64,000 nt of DNA, taken from positions 61,574 through 125,573 of the forward strand of contig DEXK01000019.1 of NCBI GenBank assembly GCA_002364085.1, in the 5' to 3' direction. Below are positions 51,240-60,582 of this stretch, in pieces (position 1 is the stretch's first letter; every line of letters starts with the position of its first letter). Under the pieces are notes generated by a model. That model saw only the letters and a list, made by a program, of their open reading frames with translations, was not told the DNA's origin and searched no databases. The translations under genes were made by a program, and so were the position numbers. This stretch comes from Balneolaceae bacterium UBA3186 (lineage in GTDB: Bacteria; Bacteroidota; Rhodothermia; Balneolales; Balneolaceae).

Positions 51240-54035
51240 TTATCCGGTACTCTGCATAGCTGAAGCTATTCCGTTGATATTTAGGAAAATCACTTCAGTC
51301 AATTCATTTTTCTCAAGTTCACTATCGGCTTTTTTCCATCTTTTCAACAATTCTACTTGCAGAAAATTGAGCGGATATGTGAATGGGTTTCTAAACTTAA
51401 TCGATTTTTGAATAACGGGATTATGATCTAAAAAATTCTGAATTTCTACGATCCTGGTTATACTACCTTTCGCCTTCTGGTATTCCTTAACTATTTGCTC
51501 GTGAAACTTTTGTTCCTGCTTATTATAGACCGCAGCCGTTTTTAAATGCGTTCTAGCCAGCTCACGTTGACTATTATTGAGAACTGTTCTAAAAAACACC
51601 CATTCGTTAAACCATTTTTTAAAGATCTTTTCATTTTTATCTGAATTGGATAACATTTCATTTAGAGCTTCTCCAACCCCAAACCAACCCGGAATATTAT
51701 ATCGCACTTGAGTCCATGCAAAGCCCCAAGGAATTGCCCTCAGGTTTTCGAATTCCATTTTCCCCGAACCACCTCTCGATACCGGTCTGGAAGCGATTGG
51801 AAGCTTACCAATATGCTCGATTGGGGTAATATCAGAATACCAACCCCAGAACAAGTCGTCATCTATTAGATCTCGGTATTTTTTCATGCTTATCTGTGAG
51901 AGTTCTTCCATTAACTCTTTTTCTCCCGAAGCTTCTAAATAACCTGTTTCTTTTTTTTGAGCTACAGTTACATGAATCATTGCATGAACTATTTGCTCCA
52001 AATGACGATGAGCTATTTCTGGTAACGAATATCTGAAAGAAAGAACCTCACCTTGTTCAGTAAATCTTATTCTACCATTGTTACTTACTGCAGGCATGGC
52101 CATAATAGCTTTGTTAGATTGCCCTCCTCCTCTTCCTATTGTTCCACCTCTACCATGAAATAATCTGAAATCAACATTAAACTTTCTACAAACGCTGCCA
52201 AGATCAAATTGAGCTTTATCTAATGCCCAGTTAGCCATCCAGTATCCACCGTCTTTATTACTATCGGAATAACCCAACATTATTTCCTGAAAATTCCCTC
52301 TGGCTGCTACTTGTTTCCCAAATACTTCATCATCAAACATTTGCGCCATTAATGAGCTACTTGCTTCAAGATCTTCAATGGTTTCAAATAGTGGGACTAT
52401 ATCCAGCTTGGTTTGTACTTCACCTTCGCGATAACTCCAAAGCCCTATCTCTTTTGCCAGAATCATGACTTCGAGCATGTCACTTACGCCATGCGTCATA
52501 CTAATGATATAACCTCCAAACGAGTCCTTGTCTAAAAGCAACATATCTTTGATCTCTTCAAAAACGGAAAGTACTTTTTCTGAAACTTCAGAGCGCTCGC
52601 TTTCATTGGTACTCAATGGTCTTGGATTCTTTAGCTCTCTTGAGAGTAATTCGATCTTTTCATCTTCACTAAGAGATGAATAATTCTTATGAACTTCAGC
52701 TTTTGAAAACAATTCTTCAATAGTTTCCTCGTGCAATCTGCTGTGTTGTCTTACGTCTAGAGCATTCAAATGAAATCCGAACGTTAACGCACGATCTATC
52801 AAATTCCGAAGTTTTCCTTGTTCCGCAAGATCTTTTAGTCCGTATTCTGTAAGGCTGTTTTTTATCAACATTAAGTCATTCAAAAAATCAGCCGCATCAT
52901 AATCTTTTGCCAATTTCAAAATCTCTGGCTTCTCTGCATCAAGAACATCAATCTGTCTTTGTACCTTCTGCATCATATGCGTCACTTTTCGACGGTACGG
53001 TTCTCGCTGATAGCGCCTTTCATAAATATCCGGAAGTGGGTTTGATGTTTCTTCTTCTTTTAAAGAAGATTTTAATTCTGCAGAAATATCAATTTCTTTG
53101 TAAGAAATGCTCAAATACCTTCTTAAAAGATTAAGTTCTTCCATGTATTTTGAAAGCACTGTTCTTCTTTGTTCCAAAATTGTTTGCCATGTTACAGAAG
53201 ATGTCACATTCGGATTTCCATCTCTGTCACTGCCAATCCATGAACGATATTTTAATATATTCGGAATCTCCTGAGATTTCCCGTAATACGTTTCCATTGC
53301 AATCCGAATGTCATTATATATAGTTGGAATAGCATCCCAAATGGTTGTGGTAAAGTAGTACATACCGTTCTCTACCTCATCCTCTACCGACATTCGTTCT
53401 GCACGTACTTCATCCGTCAATTGCAGCAGGCGAAGTTGATTTGCTATATCTTTTTTAAGCAACTTTGTCTCATCAGCAGTGAGAACATCATTTCCTAAAC
53501 TGTTTATCATAGAAGTGATCTGGTGTTGCTTAGTTAAGATACTCCTTCTCTGTGCTTCTGTTGGATGCGCCGTAATGGTGGGCTGGATGTCGATCTGTTC
53601 AAAAACCTCGAGAACCTCATCATAAGTATAACCTTCTTTTTTTAAGGCAAATACTGCTTCAGCTATACTTTCATTTCTTGGACTTTCTTTTGTTTCCTTA
53701 AATTCTCTTTCCCTATTTATTCTGCTTATTTCATGTTGTTCTAATGAATTAACCAAGTGAAAAAAAGTGGTGTACATTCGTAGAATTTCCTTTGAGTCTT
53801 TCAGCTCCAATTCAGCGAGGTAACTTTCAATTTTATCTTTAGCGCTACCATCTTCACCTTCTAATGCTGATTTTGCAAGCTTTGGCAACTTTCCAAGGGT
53901 ATTTACAAATTCTTCTCCGAATTGGTCTAACGCTAGTTCCTCCAAAAATTCGGTAAGTATATTTATTTGATTAGCAAGATTTTCGTTTATTCCACTTTCC
54001 TTAGCCAGTTCCTGAACAGTATCTTTCCAGCGCAT
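51240..54035 (-). CDS. ppc: Phosphoenolpyruvate carboxylase
   Basis: The 931-residue enzyme has the catalytic His in TAHPTEAQRRSIL, the later FHGRGGTIGRGGG loop and the characteristic C-terminus, here QSTG instead of the usual QNTG. It carboxylates PEP to oxaloacetate to refill the TCA cycle. It is full length. It shares an 86-bp divergent region with the downstream Tag gene and precedes ilvE on the same strand. The final Ser-for-Asn change is small but sits in the conserved C-terminal tetrapeptide. Confidence 0.97.
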   Translation of the reverse strand: MRWKDTVQELAKESGINENLANQINILTEFLEELALDQFGEEFVNTLGKLPKLAKSALEGEDGSAKDKIESYLAELELKDSKEILRMYTTFFHLVNSLEQHEISRINREREFKETKESPRNESIAEAVFALKKEGYTYDEVLEVFEQIDIQPTITAHPTEAQRRSILTKQHQITSMINSLGNDVLTADETKLLKKDIANQLRLLQLTDEVRAERMSVEDEVENGMYYFTTTIWDAIPTIYNDIRIAMETYYGKSQEIPNILKYRSWIGSDRDGNPNVTSSVTWQTILEQRRTVLSKYMEELNLLRRYLSISYKEIDISAELKSSLKEEETSNPLPDIYERRYQREPYRRKVTHMMQKVQRQIDVLDAEKPEILKLAKDYDAADFLNDLMLIKNSLTEYGLKDLAEQGKLRNLIDRALTFGFHLNALDVRQHSRLHEETIEELFSKAEVHKNYSSLSEDEKIELLSRELKNPRPLSTNESERSEVSEKVLSVFEEIKDMLLLDKDSFGGYIISMTHGVSDMLEVMILAKEIGLWSYREGEVQTKLDIVPLFETIEDLEASSSLMAQMFDDEVFGKQVAARGNFQEIMLGYSDSNKDGGYWMANWALDKAQFDLGSVCRKFNVDFRLFHGRGGTIGRGGGQSNKAIMAMPAVSNNGRIRFTEQGEVLSFRYSLPEIAHRHLEQIVHAMIHVTVAQKKETGYLEASGEKELMEELSQISMKKYRDLIDDDLFWGWYSDITPIEHIGKLPIASRPVSRGGSGKMEFENLRAIPWGFAWTQVRYNIPGWFGVGEALNEMLSNSDKNEKIFKKWFNEWVFFRTVLNNSQRELARTHLKTAAVYNKQEQKFHEQIVKEYQKAKGSITRIVEIQNFLDHNPVIQKSIKFRNPFTYPLNFLQVELLKRWKKADSELEKNELTEVIFLNINGIASAMQSTG

Positions 54036-54121
54036 TAAATTAATTTTGATTATTGTGAGTGAGTTTGAGTGCTCTAAAATAACTAATAATTCTCGAAGCT
54101 AGTAAATTCAATCAAAGATTT
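54036..54121. promoter_or_regulatory. Divergent intergenic region between ppc and tag
   Basis: These 86 bp separate minus-strand ppc from plus-strand tag and must contain both 5' ends. They are AT-rich with GTGAGTGAGTTTGAGTG near the middle. No promoter boxes could be assigned. Confidence 0.35.
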
Positions 54122-54685
54122 ATGGATGACAAGATAAGATGTGAGTGGACAAGGGGTCTATTTGAAGAATATGTAGCTTATCATGACGAAGAATGGGGTG
54201 TTCCGGTCCATAATGATCGAACACATTTTGAGTTTTTGATACTAGAAGGAGCCCAGGCAGGTTTAAGTTGGGCAACAGTTCTCAAAAAAAGAGAAGGCTA
54301 CCGGAAATCCTTTGCATATTTTGATCCTGAAAAAGTTGCTTTATTTGATGAAGAAAAGATTCAGGAATTGCTTCAGTTTGAAGGAATTATCAGAAATAAA
54401 CTGAAGGTGAGAAGCGCTGTCACCAACGCTCAAAAATTTCTTGAAATACAAAAAGAATTTGGGAGTTTCGATAACTATATCTGGCCATTTGTTGGTGGCA
54501 AACCTATCGTAAACAATTGGACAAAAACGAGAGAAATTCCTGCTACTTCTCCAGAATCTGATGCACTAAGTAAAGACTTAAAAAAGCGTGGATTTAAATT
54601 TGTGGGAAGCACCATTATGTACGCTCACATGCAAGCTTGTGGATTGGTGAATGACCACACCGTTGATTGTTTTTGCAGAAAGTAA
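54122..54685 (+). CDS. tag: DNA-3-methyladenine glycosylase I
   Basis: The 187-residue protein has Tag-family motifs: RCEWTRG, YHDEEWGVPVHND, LEGAQAGLSWATVLKKRE and the C-terminal HMQACGLVNDHTVDCFC with zinc ligands. It excises 3-methyladenine from alkylated DNA. Length matches the family. It is converging with the CstB-like gene, with an inverted repeat in the 67-nt spacer. Confidence 0.95.
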   Translation: MDDKIRCEWTRGLFEEYVAYHDEEWGVPVHNDRTHFEFLILEGAQAGLSWATVLKKREGYRKSFAYFDPEKVALFDEEKIQELLQFEGIIRNKLKVRSAVTNAQKFLEIQKEFGSFDNYIWPFVGGKPIVNNWTKTREIPATSPESDALSKDLKKRGFKFVGSTIMYAHMQACGLVNDHTVDCFCRK

Positions 54686-54687
54686 GA

Positions 54688-54743
54688 ATCAGGAATAAGT
54701 AAATAGGGGAATTAGGAATAGCTTTTAGACGCTTATTCCTGAT
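54688..54743. terminator. 12-bp inverted repeat between converging genes (possible bidirectional terminator)
   Basis: ATCAGGAATAAG (54688-54699) pairs exactly with CTTATTCCTGAT (54732-54743) around a 32-nt loop that itself repeats AATTAGGAATAG. It lies between the convergent tag and CstB-like genes, where a terminator is expected, but T-runs are poor. It resembles the hairpin spacers of the etf cluster in style. Confidence 0.5.
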
Positions 54744-54752
54744 ACAATAATT

Positions 54753-56174
54753 TTAATTCTTAATTCCTTTCCCTTTAAGCCATGGATCAACTGCATCATT
54801 GATATATTGAACTACAAGTCCTTCTTTTTCCAAAAGTGCTGATGCCGCTGCTGCACGCGCACCCGATTTACAATGGACCAAAACTGGTTTGTCAGTCGGA
54901 ATCTCTTCAAAACGATCCACCAGTCTTGTATGTGAAATATTTAACGCTTGAGGATGGTGCCCCTCATCAAATTCAGAGCTTTTTCGTACATCTAACAGAT
55001 TAAACTCGCCGGTTGGCATTAACGCATCTATTTTTTCAAAATTGATAGTTTCAGTAGAAAATAAAGTACCGCCCTGGCTTTTAAATTCAACAAGTTCTTC
55101 CGGTGTAGCATATCCTTTTATGTTATCCAACCCAATTCTGATAAGATCAAGAACAGCTTCATCAACGCTGGTTTCATCAATGATCAAGTAAATATCTTCG
55201 TCATCAGAAACATACGATCCGACTATAGTATTGAATGTTTTGTTGAAGGGAGCGTACAAAGAACCTTGGATATGCCCATTCATAAATTTCATTCTGTCCG
55301 TTCTTGTATCAACTATAACAGCATTGGATGTTCTAGTCTCTCCGATCATACTCTGTATACTTTTCTTTTTTGGAGCCGGAATTTTTCCCAGGACCTTCGG
55401 CCCTTTTTTGTTATCTCTTTTCATTCTTGCAAAATATAACGGTGGTTCAGGCTGTCCATCTAAAATATACTCTACAAAATCCTTTTCTGAGATAGCGGCT
55501 TTTATGGAACCATTGAATCTTTGCTCATATCCAACTGTAGATTCAGGAACAGCCCCTAATGCCTTTCCGCAAGCACTTCCTGCTCCATGTCCCGGCCAAA
55601 GCTGCAAATATTCCGGCATAGTCTTAAATTTCTCGATCGACTTGTATAAAGTCTTCGCAGATTCATCCATCGCTCCTACCTCTCCTGCTGCTGTTTCAAG
55701 TAAATCGGGTCTGCCCACATCACCTACAAAAACAAAATCTCCGGAAAGTAATCCCATTGGTTCATCAGTAGTAGCACCATCAGTTACCAGAAAACTTATG
55801 TGTTCGGGTGTATGACCGGGACTGAAAACCGTTGTAAACTTTATATTTCCAATATTGAACTCGTCTGTGTCCTTCAATAGTTGGTGATCGTAATCACTTC
55901 CAATTACCCATTCATATTTCCAATCTTTATCCCCTTCGTCAGAAACCAGGATCTTAACTCCATTTTCTGCCAGCTCTCTTAATCCCGATAAATAATCAGC
56001 ATGAATATGAGTTTCTGTAGCTGCAACAATTTTAAGCTTATTTTTGGATGCAATTTTTTGATAGCGATCAATATCTCTCATTGGATCTACTATAATAGCT
56101 TCGCCTGATTTTTGACAGCCGATTAAATAGGCGTATTGCGCTAATTTTTCTTCAAAAATTTGTTGGAAGAACAT
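54753..56174 (-). CDS. Persulfide dioxygenase-rhodanese fusion (CstB-like)
   Basis: The 473-residue protein has an N-terminal metallo-beta-lactamase domain with THIHADYLSG and SPGHTPEHISF and the later WPGHGAG, a middle rhodanese-like domain lacking the active Cys (YLIIDETSVDEA), and a C-terminal rhodanese with active Cys in VLVHCKSGARAAA. This is the MBL/pseudo-rhodanese/rhodanese architecture of CstB, which oxidises persulfides and handles thiosulfate in sulphide detoxification. No CstR- or SQR-like gene is adjacent. Domain order is clear; the exact reaction is inferred. Confidence 0.87.
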   Translation of the reverse strand: MFFQQIFEEKLAQYAYLIGCQKSGEAIIVDPMRDIDRYQKIASKNKLKIVAATETHIHADYLSGLRELAENGVKILVSDEGDKDWKYEWVIGSDYDHQLLKDTDEFNIGNIKFTTVFSPGHTPEHISFLVTDGATTDEPMGLLSGDFVFVGDVGRPDLLETAAGEVGAMDESAKTLYKSIEKFKTMPEYLQLWPGHGAGSACGKALGAVPESTVGYEQRFNGSIKAAISEKDFVEYILDGQPEPPLYFARMKRDNKKGPKVLGKIPAPKKKSIQSMIGETRTSNAVIVDTRTDRMKFMNGHIQGSLYAPFNKTFNTIVGSYVSDDEDIYLIIDETSVDEAVLDLIRIGLDNIKGYATPEELVEFKSQGGTLFSTETINFEKIDALMPTGEFNLLDVRKSSEFDEGHHPQALNISHTRLVDRFEEIPTDKPVLVHCKSGARAAAASALLEKEGLVVQYINDAVDPWLKGKGIKN

Positions 56175-56343
56175 GAGTTAGGATAAAAGTTCAAATTTCA
56201 GATAAAATAACAAGAAAACAGGTAACTAAAGAAATGTAATTCCCGTATTAATTTTGCTAACAAAATCTTTTGATTTTGACTTAAAATCAGTCATTTTAAA
56301 GAGCCTCTATCTTACAATCTAAATTATTATTAAATATACCGTA
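56175..56343. promoter_or_regulatory. Divergent region upstream of the CstB-like and M16 genes
   Basis: The 169-bp AT-rich region between divergent genes contains the perfect inverted repeat TGATTTT (56271-56277) and AAAATCA (56283-56289) with a 5-nt centre. It could be an operator for either gene. No direct evidence of binding can be read from sequence. Confidence 0.3.
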
Positions 56344-57852
56344 ATGCGTTTATATAAATCAATTCGAGGGCTTCTTTGTTCGATTCTTCTTTCCGTGATG
56401 ATCGGCCATCAAGCAAGTGCTCAAAACCTCGCAGAGTTTGAGAAAAAAGTAACTGAATTCACATTAGATAATGGACTTCACTTTATAATCATTGAGCGGC
56501 ATGAAGCTCCTGTAGCCAGCTTTTATACCCATGTAAATGTTGGTGGAGCGGATGAACCGGTTGGTAATACCGGAATAGCTCACATTTTCGAACACATGGC
56601 ATTTAAAGGTACTAAGTACATTGGCACCACTAACTGGGATGAAGAGAAAAAAGTAATTGCCGAAATGGATGAAACTTATAAAGCCTGGTTGCAGGAAAAG
56701 TTTAGTTCTAATCCGGATGAAAATATACTATCTGAAAAATGGGCAAAATTTGAGGAGTTGCAGGAAAAAGCAAAAACCTTTGTTGTAAATAATGAATTCT
56801 CTGAGATCATACAAAATAATGGTGGTACCGGATTAAACGCCTCTACAGGCTCTGACCTCACAAATTACTATTACAGCCTTCCTTCCAATAAAGCAGAACT
56901 TTGGTTTAATTTGGAAGCGGATCGTTTTAAAAATCCTACTTACCGAGAATTTTATGTTGAAAAGGAAGTGGTTCGCGAAGAGAGAAGAATGCGAATCGAA
57001 TCCAATCCTATCGGCCGTTTAATTGAAGAGTTTGTAGCTGTGGCGTTTACCGCTCACCCTTATGGTCGCCCGGTTGTTGGCTGGAACTCAGACATCACTG
57101 CAACTACTATTGAAGATGCACGTGATTTTTATGATAAATATTATGTTCCAAGTAATATCACTATTGCTATTGCAGGTGATGTGGATCCGAAAAGAATGAA
57201 GAAACTAGCCGAAGAATACTTTGGTGACTTCAGAGGAAAAGGAAAAGTTGCCCCCCCGGTTACCACTGTAGAGCCAACCCAACGTGGTGAGCGAAGGTTT
57301 ACCATAGAAGGAAATTCCCAACCTATTATGCTTATAGGATATCATGGAGTTTCTGATACACATGAGGATTTTGAAGCACTTTCATTGCTTGGAAATATAA
57401 TTTCAAGTGGCAGGACTTCAGTGTTATACCAAAAACTTGTTGAAGAAGAGAAACTTGCCTTACAGGTTGCTGCATTCAATGGTTTTCCGGGAACTAGATT
57501 TGGTTCACTGTTCTTAACTCTTGCAGTACCTAATCAGGGAGTAGAACTGGATACTTTAGAGCAACGAATTTATGATGAAATTGAAATCGTAAAAGGCGGT
57601 TCGATAACTCAGGAAGAATTAGACAGAGCTCGTACCAATATTAGAGCCGGGATCATCAGAGGATTAGCAAATAATACAGGATTAGCCCTCAATTTCGCAT
57701 CTACTTACATGACAAAAGGAGACTGGCGGGATGTATTCTTACAGTTGGAAAGGTATAATGCAGTTACTTTAGAAGATCTTCAAAGAGTAGCTAATCAATA
57801 TCTTATCAAACAGACAAGAACCGTTGGTGCAACTGTTAAAACTGATTCCTAA
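56344..57852 (+). CDS. M16-family zinc peptidase, active subunit
   Basis: The 502-residue protein has a signal peptide (ending near ASAQ) and the inverted zinc motif H80-x-x-E83-H84 in AHIFEHMAFKGT, with the third ligand Glu in the downstream VVREERRMRIE block. The C-terminal half holds a second M16-like domain. It is a periplasmic or outer-surface peptidase. Together with the following gene, which lacks the zinc motif, it forms the usual active/inactive M16 pair (as in processing peptidase or pitrilysin-like heterodimers). The two genes are 23 nt apart. Confidence 0.92.
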   Translation: MRLYKSIRGLLCSILLSVMIGHQASAQNLAEFEKKVTEFTLDNGLHFIIIERHEAPVASFYTHVNVGGADEPVGNTGIAHIFEHMAFKGTKYIGTTNWDEEKKVIAEMDETYKAWLQEKFSSNPDENILSEKWAKFEELQEKAKTFVVNNEFSEIIQNNGGTGLNASTGSDLTNYYYSLPSNKAELWFNLEADRFKNPTYREFYVEKEVVREERRMRIESNPIGRLIEEFVAVAFTAHPYGRPVVGWNSDITATTIEDARDFYDKYYVPSNITIAIAGDVDPKRMKKLAEEYFGDFRGKGKVAPPVTTVEPTQRGERRFTIEGNSQPIMLIGYHGVSDTHEDFEALSLLGNIISSGRTSVLYQKLVEEEKLALQVAAFNGFPGTRFGSLFLTLAVPNQGVELDTLEQRIYDEIEIVKGGSITQEELDRARTNIRAGIIRGLANNTGLALNFASTYMTKGDWRDVFLQLERYNAVTLEDLQRVANQYLIKQTRTVGATVKTDS

Positions 57853-57875
57853 TCTTACAAAAAGAGTTTAAAACA

Positions 57876-59951
57876 ATGAATATTATTATGAAACGTACAC
57901 TATTATTTTCGATGCTGATGATGTTTGCAGTTAGTGCAGTTGCTCAAAAGCGATATGATGAGATCAAGTACCCTAAACTTAATGAATTTAAAAAAGCCAA
58001 TGTTGAAGAATTTCAACTGGATAACGGAATTAAATTCTATTTAGTTGAAGATAAAGAATTACCACTTATCAGGGTTTCTGCTACAATAAGAACCGGAAGT
58101 CTGCAAGATCCTGAAGGAAAAGAAGGTCTTGCCAGTATGACCGGAGAATTAATGCGGGAAGGTGGTTCTGTAAACTACCCAGCAGATAAACTTAATGTCT
58201 TGTTAGAAGACAAAGCCGCTTTTATGAGTACTTTTATCGGTCAAGGATCGGGAAGTGCTTCAATGAATATCCTGAAGGAAGATTTTGACGAACTCCTACC
58301 TGTTTTTGTTGATCTGGTACAAAACCCGCTCTTTCCGGAAGATAAAATTGAACTGTCGAAAACCCAGCGTAAAAGTGGAATATCCCGAAGAAATGATGAT
58401 CAGGCAAGTATCGCTAACAGAGAGTACAGTAAATTGATCTATGGGGAAAATTCACCATTAACACGACAAATTGAATATGCTACTCTTGATGCGATTTCCA
58501 GAGAAGATATCGTGGCTTTCCATAAAGAAGCCTTTGTTGGCAACAACATGACTTTTGGTGTTATTGGCGACTTTGATACCAAAGAAATGAAGAAAAAACT
58601 GGAAGAAGCTTTTGGAAGTTTACCTGCCGGAACAGAAAACAACCTTATCTATCCTGAAATAAATTACAGTTTCCCATCAACCGTTAATTTCATTAACAAA
58701 TCTGATGTTAACCAAAGCTATGTACTGGTAGGTCATATTGGTGGATTGAGAGAGAATCCTGATTATGCAAAAATTCAGATGATGAATCAGATTCTTGGTG
58801 GTGGTTTTGCAGGACGTTTATTTCAGACCGTCCGAACTGATCTTGGTCTTGCTTACGCTGTTGGTGGTGGATATGGAAGTAATATCAATTACCCCGGAAC
58901 ATTTTCTCTGTTTGTAATGACAAAAAGTTCAACTACAGCTCAGGCTATTGATGCATTGATCGCTGAAGTAGAAAAAATGCAAACAAATCCCGTTACCAAA
59001 AAAGAACTGGAAGATGCCAGAGACCGATTTCTAAATTCTTTAGTATTCAGATACGATAGTAAGCAGAAAATTCTGAACGAAAGAATCAGTAACGAATACA
59101 ACGGTCTTTCAAAAGATGCTTTTGATAAATATGTAGAAGACCTTAAAAAAGTAACTGTTTCCGATATCCAGCAAGTTGCTAAAGAATATCTGAACCCTGA
59201 TAAAGTACAGATTCTTGTGGTAGGTAATGCTGAAGAAGTAGGTGATCAATTACAGAAATACGGAAACGTGAATGAAATTGATATAACCATTCCGACACCA
59301 AAATCTGATAAAGCAGAAGTAACAGGTGATGCTGCAAAAGGAAAAGAATGGCTTGGAAAAATGGCTGATGCTGTAATTGAACCAAGAACTAATCTGGAAA
59401 CAATCACAACAGTAAGTACTATTGATCAGGCAACGCCGTCGGGCACTATGTCAATCAAGAATACTGCATCCATTTCGTATACTGATTATAGTATTGATGC
59501 TACTCTTGAAACTCCACAGGGAAGTATGAAAATGATGGTTGAAAATGGAGCCGGCAAAATGATAATGATGGGACAGGAACAAGCATTGCCATCTGCAATG
59601 ACCAAGCCTATGGTTGATGATGTTAAAAACAGTTACATAAATGTAGCACTGAATGCAGATAAGCTAAATGCTGAGTATTTAGGTATGGAACAAATGAATG
59701 GAGAAAATTTCATAGTCCTTAAAGTACAATCAGCAAGCACCGTAACTTTCTTACTGGATCCTGCCACAGCGTTACCCGCTTTTTCAAAAGTAAGTTCATT
59801 TAATCCACAAATGGGTAAGGAAGTTGAAACTATCACTTCATATTCTGATTGGAAAGTTACTAATGGAGTGGCTTATGCTTTTGCTCAAGAAACGAAGACA
59901 GATGGGCAGGTTACTTCAAGCTCAACAGTTGAGTCGGTAGAAATTAATTAA
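57876..59951 (+). CDS. M16-family peptidase homologue, inactive subunit
   Basis: The 691-residue protein has a signal peptide (LFSMLMMFAVSAVAQ) and M16 domains, but at the zinc site it reads EGLASMTGELM, without HxxEH, so it should be catalytically inactive. Later blocks (VGHIGGL, GGGFAGRLFQTVRTDLGLAY) match the M16 C-terminal domain with its substrate Arg/Tyr. The last 180 residues or so, after PTPKSDK, are an added domain of unknown role. The ATG at 57876 was chosen; the ATG at 57888 is equally plausible. Confidence 0.9.
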   Translation: MNIIMKRTLLFSMLMMFAVSAVAQKRYDEIKYPKLNEFKKANVEEFQLDNGIKFYLVEDKELPLIRVSATIRTGSLQDPEGKEGLASMTGELMREGGSVNYPADKLNVLLEDKAAFMSTFIGQGSGSASMNILKEDFDELLPVFVDLVQNPLFPEDKIELSKTQRKSGISRRNDDQASIANREYSKLIYGENSPLTRQIEYATLDAISREDIVAFHKEAFVGNNMTFGVIGDFDTKEMKKKLEEAFGSLPAGTENNLIYPEINYSFPSTVNFINKSDVNQSYVLVGHIGGLRENPDYAKIQMMNQILGGGFAGRLFQTVRTDLGLAYAVGGGYGSNINYPGTFSLFVMTKSSTTAQAIDALIAEVEKMQTNPVTKKELEDARDRFLNSLVFRYDSKQKILNERISNEYNGLSKDAFDKYVEDLKKVTVSDIQQVAKEYLNPDKVQILVVGNAEEVGDQLQKYGNVNEIDITIPTPKSDKAEVTGDAAKGKEWLGKMADAVIEPRTNLETITTVSTIDQATPSGTMSIKNTASISYTDYSIDATLETPQGSMKMMVENGAGKMIMMGQEQALPSAMTKPMVDDVKNSYINVALNADKLNAEYLGMEQMNGENFIVLKVQSASTVTFLLDPATALPAFSKVSSFNPQMGKEVETITSYSDWKVTNGVAYAFAQETKTDGQVTSSSTVESVEIN

Positions 59952-59965
59952 TCTGTTAACATTCT

Positions 59966-60000
59966 AAGCCCGATTCTGTAAAAAGAATCGGGCTTTTTTT
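59966..60000 (+). terminator. Intrinsic terminator after the M16 pair
   Basis: AAGCCCGATTCT (59966-59977) pairs exactly with AGAATCGGGCTT (59984-59995) around GTAAAA, followed by a seven-base T-run to 60000. This is a strong Rho-independent terminator for the plus strand. Confidence 0.95.
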
Positions 60001-60049
60001 GTGCTTTATAGTTCAAACTATATATTATACAGCAAATAATTATCTAACT

Positions 60050-60580
60050 ATGAAAAACTGGGATAACGAGTATCCAAAGTCATCGGAATACGCTCACTTT
60101 TATTCTTCCTATGTCAATAATGTACCTAAGGAGAATGTGATCTCACTATTAAATTCCCAAATGCATGAGTTTTATACTATTGCAAATGCCATTCGGGGAG
60201 ACAAAGCATTAACTCCTTATGCCGATGGAAAATGGACATTAAAACAGATGATCGGTCATATGATAGAAACGGAACGGGTGTTTGCCTATCGTGCACTTTC
60301 AATCAGCCGAGCCGATAAAACACCGCTTCCGGGAATGGATCAGGATGAATGGATGAAAGATTCTAATTATAATTCAAGATCTGTTGCTAATCTTTGTAAC
60401 GAATACTTAGCCGTTCGTACTTCTACTATTCATTTATTTCAAAATATGACTCCCAAAATGATCAACAGGAGAGGCATTGCCAGCGAATTTGAGTTTAGTG
60501 TAAGAGCTCTGGCGTTTATAATAGCCGGACATGAATTGCATCATCTGGATATTATTCGTGAAAACTATTTGAAGGAATAA
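60050..60580 (+). CDS. DinB-like four-helix protein
   Basis: The 176-residue protein has DinB-fold features: WTLKQMIGHMIETERVFAYRAL with the first His, and AGHELHHLDIIRENYL with the C-terminal HxxxH/HH. The frame is open further upstream to 59999, but that overlaps the terminator, so I start at the ATG at 60050. The function is probably metal-dependent; no partner gene is visible. It converges with the glycosyltransferase gene, 2 nt apart. Confidence 0.87.
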   Translation: MKNWDNEYPKSSEYAHFYSSYVNNVPKENVISLLNSQMHEFYTIANAIRGDKALTPYADGKWTLKQMIGHMIETERVFAYRALSISRADKTPLPGMDQDEWMKDSNYNSRSVANLCNEYLAVRTSTIHLFQNMTPKMINRRGIASEFEFSVRALAFIIAGHELHHLDIIRENYLKE

Positions 60581-60582
60581 TA

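Noticed and set aside
55231..55815. 194-residue plus-strand frame
   Set aside because: It is antisense to the well-supported CstB-like gene and has no recognisable domain.
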